DNA of 64,000 nt from Mucilaginibacter tundrae. GTDB taxonomy: Bacteria; Bacteroidota; Bacteroidia; Sphingobacteriales; Sphingobacteriaceae. The notes beneath the pieces were generated by a model. That model was not told where the DNA came from. It made no database searches and was given only the letters and a program-made list of their open reading frames with translations. Position numbers and translations under genes: made by a program. Positions within the stretch are counted from its first letter, which is position 1. Each line of letters opens with the position of its first letter. Positions 9,117 through 17,626 of the stretch are shown here, piece after piece. The DNA is taken from the NCBI RefSeq assembly GCF_013408825.1, contig NZ_JACCBZ010000008.1:1-64000 (forward strand), given 5' to 3'.

Positions 9117-10097
9117 ATGAAATTCTTTGAAGATAAAAGACGGGAAGTAATGGTACATATCGAGAAATTTATGCTCGAAAAAATGGGTGAATATTTGAAG
9201 CCGATTGATACCATATGGCAACCATCCGACTTTTTACCAGATGCTTCGAGAGATACATTTTTTAGTGAAATTAAGGAGATGCAGGAAAGCGCCAAAGGCT
9301 TGTCATATGACTTGGTTGCTGTGCTGATTGGTGATACCATTACCGAAGAAGCATTGCCAAGCTATGAATCATGGTTGGCGATGGTTCAGGGCGTATCTGA
9401 CGATGAAGAGGGTGGATGGATGAAATGGAACCGCCACTGGACCGCTGAGGAAAACCGCCATGGTGATTTGCTGAATAAATACTTATACCTATCAGGCCGT
9501 GTTAATATGCGCATGATGGAGGTATCAACCCAATACCTGATCGCTGATGGTTTCGACATCGGTACAGGACATGATCCTTACCGCAATTTTATTTACACTT
9601 CTTTCCAGGAGTTGGCTACTAATATTTCTCACCGTCGTGTGGCTTCACAAGCTAAAAAGGATGGTGATACCCTGTTATCAAAAATGTGTGGTGTGATCGC
9701 GTCTGACGAGGCCCGCCATGCTAAGGCTTACAAACATTTTATCGAAAAAATATTCGAGGTTGATCCGAACGGTGCAATGCTTGCTTTTGAAGATATGATG
9801 CGCAAAAAGATTGTTATGCCCGCGCACTTTTTACGCGAGGTTGGATTAAAGATAGGCCAAACGTTTGGCCACTTTACCGATGCCGCGCAACGCCTGGGTA
9901 TTTATACCGCGATTGACTACGTAGACATTTTAAAGGAACTGATTGAGGACTGGCACATTGAAAGCATGCCAGAACTTAACGAAGCCGGCGAAAAAGCACG
10001 CGATTATATAGTAAGCCTTCCAAACCGTTTACTGCGCGTTGCTGAGCGTATGAAAAACCCTATGCTCGAGTATAAGTTTACTTGGATTAATGGTTAG
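9117..10097 (+). CDS. Acyl-[acyl-carrier-protein] desaturase, di-iron type
   Basis: A 326-residue soluble ferritin-fold enzyme of the plant-type stearoyl-ACP desaturase family. It introduces a cis double bond into acyl-ACP using two iron atoms. Ligand motifs are visible: a glutamate in ITEEALPSYE, EENRHGD, and DEARHAKAY later in the chain. Length is close to the family norm and there is no signal peptide, so it is cytosolic. It stands alone with its own promoter and probably tunes membrane unsaturation. The oxygen donor and ferredoxin partner are not encoded nearby. Confidence 0.92.
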   Translation: MKFFEDKRREVMVHIEKFMLEKMGEYLKPIDTIWQPSDFLPDASRDTFFSEIKEMQESAKGLSYDLVAVLIGDTITEEALPSYESWLAMVQGVSDDEEGGWMKWNRHWTAEENRHGDLLNKYLYLSGRVNMRMMEVSTQYLIADGFDIGTGHDPYRNFIYTSFQELATNISHRRVASQAKKDGDTLLSKMCGVIASDEARHAKAYKHFIEKIFEVDPNGAMLAFEDMMRKKIVMPAHFLREVGLKIGQTFGHFTDAAQRLGIYTAIDYVDILKELIEDWHIESMPELNEAGEKARDYIVSLPNRLLRVAERMKNPMLEYKFTWING

Positions 10098-10101
10098 TTA
10101 A

Positions 10102-10186
10102 GCCCCACCCAAACCCTCCCCGGAAGTGAGGGCTTTAAAAAACTTTAAAACAAAGTCTCCCCTACCGGGGGAAATTTAGAGGGGGC
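10102..10186. repeat. Inverted-repeat intergenic element, copy A
   Basis: An 85-bp element starting GCCCCACCCAAACCCTCCCC and ending TTTAGAGGGGGC. Its ends are imperfect inverted repeats around an A/T-rich centre, and the inner part of each arm carries CCGG(T)A. Copies B (10579-10679) and C (54060-54195) share this design. It lies between two gene ends. It could be a MITE-like element or a mobile terminator; no transposase is linked. Confidence 0.75.
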
Positions 10187-10190
10187 CAGC

Positions 10191-10517
10191 CTACCCCTCC
10201 TGCACCAGATCTGTGCCGCGATTGCCGGATAGGTCATCGAATAATTCATTCATTACACTTTCCAGGGTTAACGAATTTACGTCGTCCACATAATGTTCGG
10301 AGCGGGTGATGTTTAGCTTGTCGTTATCTAACTCAATATGATATAGAACTCCCTCGTAAAGTTCGGGCTGGGTTATCTCTATGGCATTTCCGGTATTATC
10401 CACATTATATTTAAATATAGTAGGCTTGTGCTTATTAAACAGCGGGTTTAAGTTTTGTGATAGATGATTATATATGGCTTCGATTTTAAGCGGCTTATGG
10501 AGGGTTATCGTTTTCAT
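10191..10517 (-). CDS. Hypothetical protein, 108 aa, flanked by repeat elements
   Basis: A small soluble acidic protein starting MKTITLHKPLKIEAIYNHLS. The reading frame stays open upstream to 10589, but that extension runs into repeat copy B, so the ATG at 10517 is the credible start. I recognise no family. Features are a basic N-terminal half, an LYEGVLYHIELDNDKLNITR beta-rich centre and an acidic end. It is bracketed by element copies A and B, which suggests that gene and repeats arrived together or that the repeats insert preferentially here. Confidence 0.6.
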   Translation of the reverse strand: MKTITLHKPLKIEAIYNHLSQNLNPLFNKHKPTIFKYNVDNTGNAIEITQPELYEGVLYHIELDNDKLNITRSEHYVDDVNSLTLESVMNELFDDLSGNRGTDLVQEG

Positions 10518-10578
10518 GTAAAAATGACTTTTATATAAGTTTACAACCAAAAGTGTATTAATATTGTTTGTAATAAAA

Positions 10579-10679
10579 GCCCCACCCAACCCTGCCCGGT
10601 AGGGAGGCTTTAAAAACAGGATGTTTATATTAATTTTAACAATAAAAAGTTTCCCCTACCGGGGAGATTTAGAGGGGGC
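10579..10679. repeat. Inverted-repeat intergenic element, copy B
   Basis: A 101-bp element with the same terminal pattern as copy A: GCCCCACCCAACCCTGCCCG at the left and GAGATTTAGAGGGGGC at the right, with an A/T-rich centre. It fills most of the gap between two divergent genes and ends 3 bp before the aldo/keto reductase ATG, so it must form part of that gene's promoter or leader. Confidence 0.75.
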
Positions 10680-10682
10680 TAT

Positions 10683-11705
10683 ATGAAATACAAATTACTG
10701 GGTCGTTCGGGCCTTAAGGTTTCGGAATTTTGTTTGGGTACCATGGGTTTCGGTACCGAAGGCGGCTGGGGCGCCGATGCTGCCACCAGCTTTGATATCA
10801 TAGATGCTTTCGCCAATGCCGGTGGCAATTTTATTGATACTGCCAATGTTTATAAGCTTGGCACCAGCGAAAAGATCATCGGGGATTATTTAAGTAACCA
10901 TGATAGGGACTATTTCGCGCTGGCGACTAAATATACCTTGAAGGATAATATAACCAACCCCAACGCATCGGGTAATAACCGCAAGAACATGATGCGCAGT
11001 GTAGAGGAAAGTTTGAAACGCTTGAAAACCGACTTTATTGATGTGCTATACTTACATATTTGGGATAATATTACCCCGATTGATGAGGTGCTGCGTGGGA
11101 TGGATGACCTGATCAAACAAGGTAAAATTAACTACGCCGCCATAAGCGACACACCAGCCTGGGTGGTAGCCAAAGGTAATACCCTTGCTGAGTTGATGGG
11201 CTGGAGTCAGTTTATCGCTTTACAAGTGGAATATAGTTTATTGCAACGTACACCGGAGCGAGAGCTAATACCAATGGCGAAGCATTTCGGGATGACGGTT
11301 ACGCCGTGGGCGCCATTGGCAGGCGGAGCATTAACCGGAAAGTATTTGCGCGGAGAAAAGGGGCGCATTAAACCCGAGAGCAATCGTTTGAATGAACATA
11401 GCGAAAAAATTACCAAAGTGGTTATTGCCATTGCGGATGAACTGGGCATATCGCCGGGAAATGTGGCTTTGCAATGGACAAGACAACAGGGTTTCTCATG
11501 CATTCCGATTATTGGCGCAACTAAGTTTGACCAGCTGCATGATAATTTGAAAGCAATGGATGTTACGCTTAACGACGATCAGCTGAAAAGGTTGGATGAG
11601 GTTAGCGCTATATCACTTGGTTTCCCGGGTGACTTTTTTAAGGAAGATGCTGTTAGGGCGAATTCCTTTGGTGGCTTTTATGATAGGGTGGAGAAACGCT
11701 CTTAA
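10683..11705 (+). CDS. Aldo/keto reductase
   Basis: A 340-residue NADPH-dependent aldo/keto reductase with an (alpha/beta)8 barrel. The catalytic tetrad is visible as Asp52 and Tyr57 in NFIDTANVYKLG, Lys83 in ALATKYTL and His125 in YLHIWD. The C-terminal cofactor-binding segment includes IPIIGATKFDQLHDNL. It resembles the YajO/Tas-like group that acts on small carbonyls or sugars. The physiological substrate cannot be told from sequence. The start ATG follows repeat copy B directly. Confidence 0.92.
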   Translation: MKYKLLGRSGLKVSEFCLGTMGFGTEGGWGADAATSFDIIDAFANAGGNFIDTANVYKLGTSEKIIGDYLSNHDRDYFALATKYTLKDNITNPNASGNNRKNMMRSVEESLKRLKTDFIDVLYLHIWDNITPIDEVLRGMDDLIKQGKINYAAISDTPAWVVAKGNTLAELMGWSQFIALQVEYSLLQRTPERELIPMAKHFGMTVTPWAPLAGGALTGKYLRGEKGRIKPESNRLNEHSEKITKVVIAIADELGISPGNVALQWTRQQGFSCIPIIGATKFDQLHDNLKAMDVTLNDDQLKRLDEVSAISLGFPGDFFKEDAVRANSFGGFYDRVEKRS

Positions 11706-11780
11706 AACTTATGCCTGTAAGTGGTTGGGTATTGAAAACAAATAGCTGAAATCTGCTATTATAGAAATAAACATCAAACC

Positions 11781-11903
11781 ATGAAAAAGAGATTCATTAG
11801 CATGGTATTGCTTGCTTTAACGCTTGCAGTACTTGGCACAAGCAGTTGCGCGCCGAGGCACGCATTGCCACCTCCGCCACCAGGGGCACCGCCAGCACCT
11901 TAA
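11781..11903 (+). CDS. Tiny proline-rich lipoprotein, 40 aa
   Basis: MKKRF, a hydrophobic core and TSSC at residues 20-23 form a complete lipoprotein signal with the acceptor at Cys23. The mature chain is only 18 residues and is dominated by proline (ALPPPPPGAPPAP). A perfect hairpin terminator follows 7 bp after the stop, which supports a real single-gene transcript. A second 40-residue lipoprotein gene with the same layout follows 153 bp downstream. Function unknown; a structural or envelope-sensing lipopeptide is possible. Confidence 0.7.
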   Translation: MKKRFISMVLLALTLAVLGTSSCAPRHALPPPPPGAPPAP

Positions 11904-11910
11904 CGAATAA

Positions 11911-11941
11911 GCCTTTAATTGAAAGATTAAAGGCTTTTTTT
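11911..11941 (+). terminator. Terminator of the first small lipoprotein gene
   Basis: A 9-bp stem (GCCTTTAAT, 11911-11919, with 11926-11934) and a T run at 11935-11941. Confidence 0.85.
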
Positions 11942-12056
11942 ATGCTAACGACGGCCCGGTTTAAAAATAATACACCCGCGTTAATCCTTTTGCTATTAAT
12001 TGTATCAAATAATTAAACAGCCGCAAATTTGGCTGTCGACATTAAAATATACGATT

Positions 12057-12179
12057 ATGAAAAAGAGATTTTTTGCCTTGGCATTGATAATAGGAGCAGC
12101 AGTGGTATCAGTAACGTCAGGTTGCTATGTGGGTTATGGTGGTCGTCCGCATCATCATTATTACCACGGCGGTTATTAA
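12057..12179 (+). CDS. Tiny Gly/Tyr/His-rich lipoprotein, 40 aa
   Basis: It shares the layout of the preceding gene: MKKRF start, total length 40, and acceptor Cys23 in TSGC. The mature 18 residues are Gly, Tyr and His rich (GYGGRPHHHYYHGGY), a composition that could bind metal. It has its own terminator downstream and a 6-bp hairpin (12017-12022 with 12031-12036) in its leader. The paired length and cysteine position argue that both genes are real and related by duplication or common selection. Function unknown. Confidence 0.7.
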   Translation: MKKRFFALALIIGAAVVSVTSGCYVGYGGRPHHHYYHGGY

Positions 12180-12209
12180 GAAATTTTTAGAAAGAGTGAA
12201 TGTTTATAG

Positions 12210-12241
12210 AGAGTCTTGAGTTTTTCAAGGCTCTTTTTTTT
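12210..12241 (+). terminator. Terminator of the second small lipoprotein gene
   Basis: A 10-bp stem with one G-T pair (12210-12219 with 12225-12234) followed by eight T residues. Confidence 0.85.
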
Positions 12242-12282
12242 GTTGCGGATGTTAGTTAGCTTTACTGCAAACCTTATAACCT

Positions 12283-13161
12283 ATGAAAAAAATATTCTTT
12301 ACCTGCTTTTTTAACATCTTAATAATTCATGCCTTTGCGCAACAAACGCAACATATTGATACTGCTTTAAAATTTGATAAACGTTTTACCAATTGCGAAT
12401 TGAAATGGGTGGTGATGCCGAAGAAAGATACCTCAGCGCGATATTATTACGGGTTTATTTATATTGACCTGGCAGCCGGGTTTACGCTGGATATTAAAGG
12501 GTTTTTTACCATTGATCCCAATGGGCATTATATTGGTGATACCAGCATGACCAGAACCAGGGTTTTTAAATATAGGTTACAGCCGAATACAATAAACGTA
12601 GCGTTACTGGCACCGCAGCATTTTAAGGAATTGAATATACCAGTCCGACCAAAGTGGGTAGACATATATTATAAAGGCAATAATGATACTTCCACATTTT
12701 ATAATTATAGGATGGGTTTTAATTATAATGCAGCCGGGGATAGCCAAACTGCATTAAAGTATTTAGATAAAGCCTATAAGACCAATCCACATTACAAGGG
12801 GTTGGAATTTGAGGTCGCATATGCTTATAACGCGTTAAATAGGCCTGATGATGCCATCAGAGTGCTGGAAAGTGCTGTTAAACATGATCCTAAGAATATG
12901 ATGTTTTATCGTGAGTTGGGGTATGCCTATATGAATAAAAAGGATTACGATAAAGCAATAGAACTTTATAAGCAAGGCATTGGTTTGTACCCTGATATGC
13001 AGGGTGCAAATGAAAATAAAGCAGAGATGGCTTTTAATTTAGCAAGTGTGTATCACAAAATGGGTAAGGATGATGACTATAAAGAATGGATAGTGAAAGC
13101 GAAGGGATGGTCGGCGCCCAATTCGGATGTTTATAAGGCTGCAGTTAGGCTGGGTTTTTGA
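12283..13161 (+). CDS. Secreted tetratricopeptide-repeat protein
   Basis: A 292-residue protein with a signal peptide (residues 1-19, ending HAFAQ), a beta-rich N-terminal region of about 130 residues that I do not recognise, and three or so TPR units (about residues 145-275: GDSQTALKYLDKAYKTNP, PDDAIRVLESAVKHDP, YDKAIELYKQGIGLYP). TPRs bind protein partners, so a periplasmic scaffold role is likely. It stands alone between the small lipoprotein genes and an intergenic repeat. Confidence 0.85.
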   Translation: MKKIFFTCFFNILIIHAFAQQTQHIDTALKFDKRFTNCELKWVVMPKKDTSARYYYGFIYIDLAAGFTLDIKGFFTIDPNGHYIGDTSMTRTRVFKYRLQPNTINVALLAPQHFKELNIPVRPKWVDIYYKGNNDTSTFYNYRMGFNYNAAGDSQTALKYLDKAYKTNPHYKGLEFEVAYAYNALNRPDDAIRVLESAVKHDPKNMMFYRELGYAYMNKKDYDKAIELYKQGIGLYPDMQGANENKAEMAFNLASVYHKMGKDDDYKEWIVKAKGWSAPNSDVYKAAVRLGF

Positions 13162-13298
13162 CTTGGTAGAGAGTATTGTCCTCGTTCCCTAAACCCGATT
13201 GGAGCGGATACCGGCCTATAGCTAATGCCTGTGCGCGTATGAGTGGAAAGCGGGGCTAGCTTTAATAGTAGCACAGGCTTTAGTTTTTCAAAGAAATT

Positions 13299-13486
13299 GG
13301 TTACTTGTTTTTGGTATCGCTGCGCTAAGCGTCACTTTTCTTTTGACCGCCAAAAGAAAAGTAACCAAAAGAAAACTCTCGGCTGCGTTCTGATCCTACT
13401 TTGGCTTATGCTTGCAGTTGGGCTTGTGCTATCCGGATCAGCCCTGATGCCGATTTGGAAAGGTGAACGAATGGTTTGTGCTTTTG
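13299..13486. repeat. Dispersed intergenic repeat, copy 1
   Basis: This stretch is clearly homologous to 17385-17563. Shared blocks are GGTATCGCT, CGCTAAG, a perfect 12-bp hairpin (13334-13345 with 13351-13362), AGAAAACTCTCGGCTGCG and a TTGTGCTTTTG end. GGTTACTT at 13299 can also pair with AAGTAACC at 13359. Open frames across it on both strands are not conserved between copies, so they are not genes. The preceding 13192-13256 segment (CGATTGGAGCGG ... GAGTGGAAAGCGGGGC) looks like a further intergenic element. Confidence 0.8.
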
Positions 13487-13618
13487 TGTGAAGACGAATT
13501 TTTAGAATTTGTCGATTTTTTTGAATTCTGCTCATTCTTTAATTCTATAAATTCAGGTTCAGACAACACAATTGCATGACTGATAAACCCCTACATTAAA
13601 AATATTTCCCATACCCTA

Positions 13619-13649
13619 TTGAAAATCAGAAATATTGTCCCTACCTTTG
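13619..13649 (+). promoter_or_regulatory. Promoter of the str operon
   Basis: TTG at 13619-13621, a 20-bp spacer and TACCTTTG at 13642-13649 match the Bacteroidota primary-sigma promoter. The start codon of rpsL lies 45 bp downstream. Confidence 0.8.
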
Positions 13650-13694
13650 CAGTCCTTAAAATAAGGATAAAACTGTAAATACAAAAAGGAAAAA

Positions 13695-14108
13695 ATGCCT
13701 ACTATTCAGCAATTAGTTAGAAAAGGTAGAGTAGCTCTGGTTGACAAGAGTAAGTCACCAGCGTTGGACAGCTGTCCACAGCGAAGAGGAGTATGCACCC
13801 GTGTGTATACCACTACCCCTAAAAAACCAAACTCAGCAATGCGTAAAGTTGCACGTGTGCGCTTAACCAACGGAAAAGAAGTTAACGCTTATATCCCTGG
13901 TGAAGGACACAACTTGCAGGAACACTCAATTGTATTAATCCGTGGTGGTCGTGTTAAAGATTTACCAGGTGTACGTTACCACATCATCCGTGGCGCGTTA
14001 GATACATCAGGTGTTGCGGGTCGTAATCAGCGCCGTTCAAAATACGGTACTAAACGCCCTAAACCAGGTCAAGTAGCTGCGGCTCCAACAAAAGGTAAAA
14101 AGAAATAA
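13695..14108 (+). CDS. rpsL: 30S ribosomal protein S12
   Basis: A 137-residue decoding-centre protein. The diagnostic core is present: [20 protein letters not shown] and [10 protein letters not shown], which contain the lysines altered in streptomycin-resistant mutants of other bacteria. The C-terminus carries a short basic tail ending KGKKK. It is the first gene of the str operon, 19 bp before rpsG. The sequence looks wild type at the lysine positions I can identify (TPKKPN). Confidence 0.97.
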   Translation: MPTIQQLVRKGRVALVDKSKSPALDSCPQRRGVCTRVYTTTPKKPNSAMRKVARVRLTNGKEVNAYIPGEGHNLQEHSIVLIRGGRVKDLPGVRYHIIRGALDTSGVAGRNQRRSKYGTKRPKPGQVAAAPTKGKKK

Positions 14109-14110
14109 TT

Positions 14111-14118
14111 AAAGGAGG
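14111..14118 (+). promoter_or_regulatory. Strong Shine-Dalgarno sequence before rpsG
   Basis: AAAGGAGG lies wholly in the rpsL-rpsG gap, 9 bases before the ATG. Such sequences are rare in Bacteroidota, where most starts have only A-rich leaders (here typically AAAAGAAAATG). Confidence 0.75.
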
Positions 14119-14127
14119 ATAGTAAAA

Positions 14128-14595
14128 ATGAGAAAGTCAAAACCGAAAAAGAGAATCCTTCTTCCTGATCCAAAATTCAATGATATTTTGGTAACCAGGT
14201 TTGTAAATAACATGATGTATGATGGTAAAAAATCTACCGCTTACACTATATTTTACAATGCAGTTGAAATAGTTGAAAAGAAAACAAGCGAAAACGGGTT
14301 AGAAACCTGGAAAAAAGCTTTAAATAACGTAATGCCTGCTGTTGAAGTAAAAAGCCGCCGTGTTGGTGGTGCTAACTTCCAGGTACCTACAGAAGTTCGC
14401 CCGGAACGTAAAATCGCTTTGGGTATGAAATGGCTGATCAGCTATGCACGTCGTCGTGGCGAAAAAACCATGATGGAGAAATTAGCAGGCGAGATCATGT
14501 CGGCAGCTAAAGGTGAAGGTGCAGCAGTGAAGAAGAAAGAAGATACGCACAAAATGGCTGAGGCTAACAAAGCGTTCTCACATTTCCGTTTCTAA
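14128..14595 (+). CDS. rpsG: 30S ribosomal protein S7
   Basis: A 155-residue primary 16S-binding protein of the 30S head. It starts [17 protein letters not shown], where Bacteroidota S7 differs from the usual MPRR start, and holds the core [17 protein letters not shown] and [13 protein letters not shown]. It is preceded by a full Shine-Dalgarno motif. A 19-bp hairpin separates it from fusA. In E. coli S7 represses its own operon by binding the rpsL-rpsG gap; whether that holds here is open. Confidence 0.97.
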   Translation: MRKSKPKKRILLPDPKFNDILVTRFVNNMMYDGKKSTAYTIFYNAVEIVEKKTSENGLETWKKALNNVMPAVEVKSRRVGGANFQVPTEVRPERKIALGMKWLISYARRRGEKTMMEKLAGEIMSAAKGEGAAVKKKEDTHKMAEANKAFSHFRF

Positions 14596-14617
14596 TTAGA
14601 AAGTTGATTAAGTGAAT

Positions 14618-14670
14618 AGTTGATTAGGTTGATTAGTTGTTTTAGGGAAACCTAATCAACCTAATCAACT
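14618..14670 (+). other. Perfect 19-bp stem-loop between rpsG and fusA
   Basis: Arms 14618-14636 and 14652-14670 are exact reverse complements with a 15-base loop. The arms are built from repeats of GTTGATTAG. No T run follows, so it is not an intrinsic terminator; it may be a processing or stability element in the str mRNA. Confidence 0.8.
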
Positions 14671-14694
14671 CAATCAACTAATAACCAAAAGAAA

Positions 14695-16806
14695 ATGTCA
14701 AGAGATCTTAAATATACAAGAAACATAGGTATTGCCGCTCACATTGATGCCGGTAAAACCACTACAACAGAGCGTATCCTTTACTACTCGGGCGTGAGCC
14801 ACAAGATTGGTGAGGTACACGAAGGTGCAGCTACAATGGACTGGATGGCGCAGGAGCAGGAACGTGGTATTACCATTACCTCTGCAGCTACTACTGTTGG
14901 CTGGAAATACCGTGGCAACAATTATCACATTAACATTATTGATACACCGGGACACGTGGATTTTACTGTAGAAGTAAACCGCTCGTTACGTGTATTAGAT
15001 GGTTTAGTTTTCTTATTTAGCGCGGTTGATGGTGTTGAGCCACAATCAGAAACTAACTGGAGACTTGCTAACAACTACAACGTTGCCCGTATAGGTTTCG
15101 TAAATAAAATGGACCGCTCTGGTGCCGACTTTTTAAATGTTGTAAAACAGGTAAAAAGCATGTTGGGCAGTAACGCTGTTCCGCTTCAGTTGCCAATTGG
15201 CGCCGAAGAGAACTTTAAAGGTGTTATTGACTTAATTAACTGGAGGGGTATTGTTTGGAATGAGCATGATAAAGGTATGACCTTTACTGAAGTGCCTATC
15301 CCTGATGATATGATTGAGGAAGCTACCGAGTGGAGAGAGAAATTATTGGAATCAGTTGCTGATTACGATGAGAGCCTGATGGAGAAATTCTTTGATGCAC
15401 CTGAAACGATTACTGAACGCGAAGTGCTTGACGCTTTACGTAAGGCAGTTTTAGATGCCAAGATCGTTCCTATGGTTTGCGGTTCATCTTTCAAAAACAA
15501 AGGTGTACAAACCATGCTTGATTACGTGATGGAGCTATTGCCTTCGCCACTTGATGTTGACGGTATTGTTGGTACTGACCCTGATACAGGCGAAGAGATC
15601 ATCCGCCAGCCATCAGAAAAAGAGCCATTTGCTGCATTAGCGTTTAAAATCGCGACGGATCCTTTCGTAGGCCGTTTGTGCTTTATCCGCGTATACTCTG
15701 GTAACTTAGAGGCTGGTTCATATGTGTACAACATGCGTTCAAGCAATAAAGAGCGTATCAGCCGTATATTCCAAATGCATGCTAACAAGCAAAACCCTAT
15801 ACCTAACGTAGGTGCAGGTGATATTGCAGCGGTAGTAGGCTTTAAGGATATTAAAACAGGTGATACCCTTTGCGACGAGAAACACCAGATCATCCTGGAA
15901 TCAATGAATTTCCCTGAGCCGGTTATCGGTTTGGCTATTGAGCCTAAAACTCAGGCTGACGTTGATAAATTAGGTATGGCTTTAGGTAAATTATCTGAAG
16001 AGGATCCTACATTCCGTGTGAATACTGACGAAGAAACCGGCCAAACTGTAATTTCAGGTATGGGCGAGCTTCACTTAGATATCATCATGGATCGTTTGAA
16101 ACGTGAGTTTAAAGTAGAGGTTAACCAAGGCGCGCCACAAGTTGCTTACAAAGAGTCAATCACAGGTACTGTACAGCACCGCGAAACTTATAAGAAACAA
16201 ACCGGTGGTCGTGGTAAATTTGCTGATATACAAGTTATATTATCACCTAACGACGAAGGTAAAGAAGGATTACAATTTGTTAACGAAATTAGCGGTGGTT
16301 CAATCCCTCGTGAGTTTATCCCATCTGTTGAAAAAGGCTTCGCGGCCTCAATGGCAAATGGTGTGTTAGCAGGTTTCCCTTTAACTAACTTAAAAGTAAG
16401 GTTAATTGATGGTTCATTCCACGCGGTCGATTCAGACGCGCTATCTTTCGAGTTAGCAGCTAAGATGGCTTACCGTGAGGCATTGCCAAAATGTAAACCA
16501 ATGTTGTTAGAGCCGATCATGAAAATCGAAATATTAACCCCTGAAGAAAACATGGGTGATGTTATCGGTGACATGAACCGTCGTCGTGGCCAGCTGTTAG
16601 GTATGGATTCACGCGCAGGTGCACAGGTAATTAAAGCAACTGTACCATTGTCGGAAATGTTTGGTTATGTAACTCAGTTGCGTACCATTACTTCAGGCCG
16701 TGCTACTTCAACCATGGAGTTTGATCACTATGCTGAAGCACCACGTAACGTACAGGAAGAAGTAGTTGCTAAAGTAAAAGGTAAAAAAGCAGCAGCAAAC
16801 GCTTAA
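14695..16806 (+). CDS. fusA: Elongation factor G
   Basis: A 703-residue translational GTPase that drives translocation and, with RRF, recycling. GTPase motifs are intact: [10 protein letters not shown] (G1), a Thr-containing switch I region [18 protein letters not shown] (G3) and NKMD (G4). Domains II-V follow, including [18 protein letters not shown] in domain III and EPIMKIEI in domain V. The length is standard. The leader AAAAGAAAATG has no Shine-Dalgarno motif. Confidence 0.98.
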   Translation: MSRDLKYTRNIGIAAHIDAGKTTTTERILYYSGVSHKIGEVHEGAATMDWMAQEQERGITITSAATTVGWKYRGNNYHINIIDTPGHVDFTVEVNRSLRVLDGLVFLFSAVDGVEPQSETNWRLANNYNVARIGFVNKMDRSGADFLNVVKQVKSMLGSNAVPLQLPIGAEENFKGVIDLINWRGIVWNEHDKGMTFTEVPIPDDMIEEATEWREKLLESVADYDESLMEKFFDAPETITEREVLDALRKAVLDAKIVPMVCGSSFKNKGVQTMLDYVMELLPSPLDVDGIVGTDPDTGEEIIRQPSEKEPFAALAFKIATDPFVGRLCFIRVYSGNLEAGSYVYNMRSSNKERISRIFQMHANKQNPIPNVGAGDIAAVVGFKDIKTGDTLCDEKHQIILESMNFPEPVIGLAIEPKTQADVDKLGMALGKLSEEDPTFRVNTDEETGQTVISGMGELHLDIIMDRLKREFKVEVNQGAPQVAYKESITGTVQHRETYKKQTGGRGKFADIQVILSPNDEGKEGLQFVNEISGGSIPREFIPSVEKGFAASMANGVLAGFPLTNLKVRLIDGSFHAVDSDALSFELAAKMAYREALPKCKPMLLEPIMKIEILTPEENMGDVIGDMNRRRGQLLGMDSRAGAQVIKATVPLSEMFGYVTQLRTITSGRATSTMEFDHYAEAPRNVQEEVVAKVKGKKAAANA

Positions 16807-16815
16807 TTAGAGATT

Positions 16816-16854
16816 AGTTGATTGGGTGATTAGAGATTAGTTACCCGATCAACT
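16816..16854 (+). other. 12-bp stem-loop between fusA and rpsJ
   Basis: AGTTGATTGGGT (16816-16827) pairs with ACCCGATCAACT (16843-16854) with a single G-T pair and a 15-base loop. It uses the same GTTGATT vocabulary as the rpsG-fusA hairpin. No T run follows. Confidence 0.7.
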
Positions 16855-16920
16855 TATTAAATACAATAAACCGATTAACCATAATTAATAGCTCTTATAG
16901 TTGGTCAAAACAAAAACAAA

Positions 16921-17226
16921 ATGAGCCAAAGAATCAGAATCAAACTAAAATCTTACGATTACAACTTGGTTGATAAATCAGCTGAGAAAATCGTTAAGAC
17001 TGTAAAGCCTACCGGCGCTGTAGTAAGCGGACCGCTACCTTTACCAACTGAAAAGAAAATCTTTACAGTATTGCGTTCACCGCACGTAAACAAAAAAGCA
17101 CGTGAGCAATTCCAATTATGCTCTTACAAGAGATTATTGGATATCTACAGCTCTAACTCAAAAACTGTAGATGCTTTAATGAAACTTGAATTGCCAAGTG
17201 GTGTTGAAGTTGAGATCAAAGTGTGA
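16921..17226 (+). CDS. rpsJ: 30S ribosomal protein S10
   Basis: A 101-residue 30S head protein and NusG partner in transcription-translation coupling. Core motifs are [37 protein letters not shown] and [15 protein letters not shown]. It is the last gene of the str operon here: a terminator follows at 17286, and the rest of the S10 cluster starts 8 kb away at rplC. Confidence 0.97.
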   Translation: MSQRIRIKLKSYDYNLVDKSAEKIVKTVKPTGAVVSGPLPLPTEKKIFTVLRSPHVNKKAREQFQLCSYKRLLDIYSSNSKTVDALMKLELPSGVEVEIKV

Positions 17227-17285
17227 TAGTACCGGAAGGTACGGACATTAGAGTCAAGATATTAGAATCAAGATTCAAGATATAA

Positions 17286-17316
17286 AAAGCCATTCGAATT
17301 TCGGATGGCTTTTTTG
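17286..17316 (+). terminator. Terminator after rpsJ
   Basis: An A-rich arm with AAAGCCAT (17286-17293) pairs with ATGGCTTT, closed by CGAATTTCGG at the top and followed by a T run (17310-17316). It ends the str operon before the accessory stretch. Confidence 0.85.
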
Positions 17317-17326
17317 TTAGTACCCT

Positions 17327-17354
17327 TGTCATTCTGAACGTAGTGAAGAATCTT
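17327..17354. repeat. Short dispersed repeat, GTCATTCTGAACG type
   Basis: The phrase CATTCTGAACGTAGTGAAG is one I recognise as a widespread short intergenic repeat in Bacteroidota and some other phyla. Only one copy is in the window, so the assignment rests on memory. Confidence 0.5.
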
Positions 17355-17384
17355 CTTCGATTGGTATTTGCGCCTATGCGTGAC

Positions 17385-17563
17385 GGTAACCTTTCTCTGG
17401 TATCGCTAACGCTAAGTTGTCACTTTCTTTTTCCGCAAAAGAAAGTAACCAAAGAAAACTCTCGGCTGCGCCTGCTTCTTTGAATGTTAGTGCTTTAACT
17501 TCTGGTGTAGTTGCCGAACCAGCCGATGCCGAATTTTGTGGTGAACGGTGGGTTGTGCTTTTG
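17385..17563. repeat. Dispersed intergenic repeat, copy 2
   Basis: Second copy of the element at 13299-13486, about 4 kb downstream. It has the same block order and a 10-bp hairpin (17422-17431 with 17437-17446) where copy 1 has 12 bp. The compensating length change on both arms suggests selection for pairing. Open frames over it on both strands are artefacts. Copies 1 and 2 flank the str operon. Confidence 0.8.
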
Positions 17564-17626
17564 CCTAATAAAAATGTCATTGTAAGGCCGCTTTTGTGGG
17601 TTTAAAATTTAATGTAAATTACTTTC

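Noticed and set aside
10518..10589. N-terminal extension of the 108-residue orphan gene
   Set aside because: It runs into repeat copy B; the ATG at 10517 is the better start.
10102..10679. Insertion sequence
   Set aside because: No transposase or target duplication seen; the 108-residue orphan has no transposase features.
13243..13535. Open frames of 82 codons (+) and 67 codons (-) over the dispersed repeat
   Set aside because: They lie in repeat copy 1 and are not preserved in copy 2; composition is unlike neighbouring genes.
17374..17605. Open frames on both strands over repeat copy 2
   Set aside because: Same reason as for copy 1; the two strands overlap in a hairpin region.
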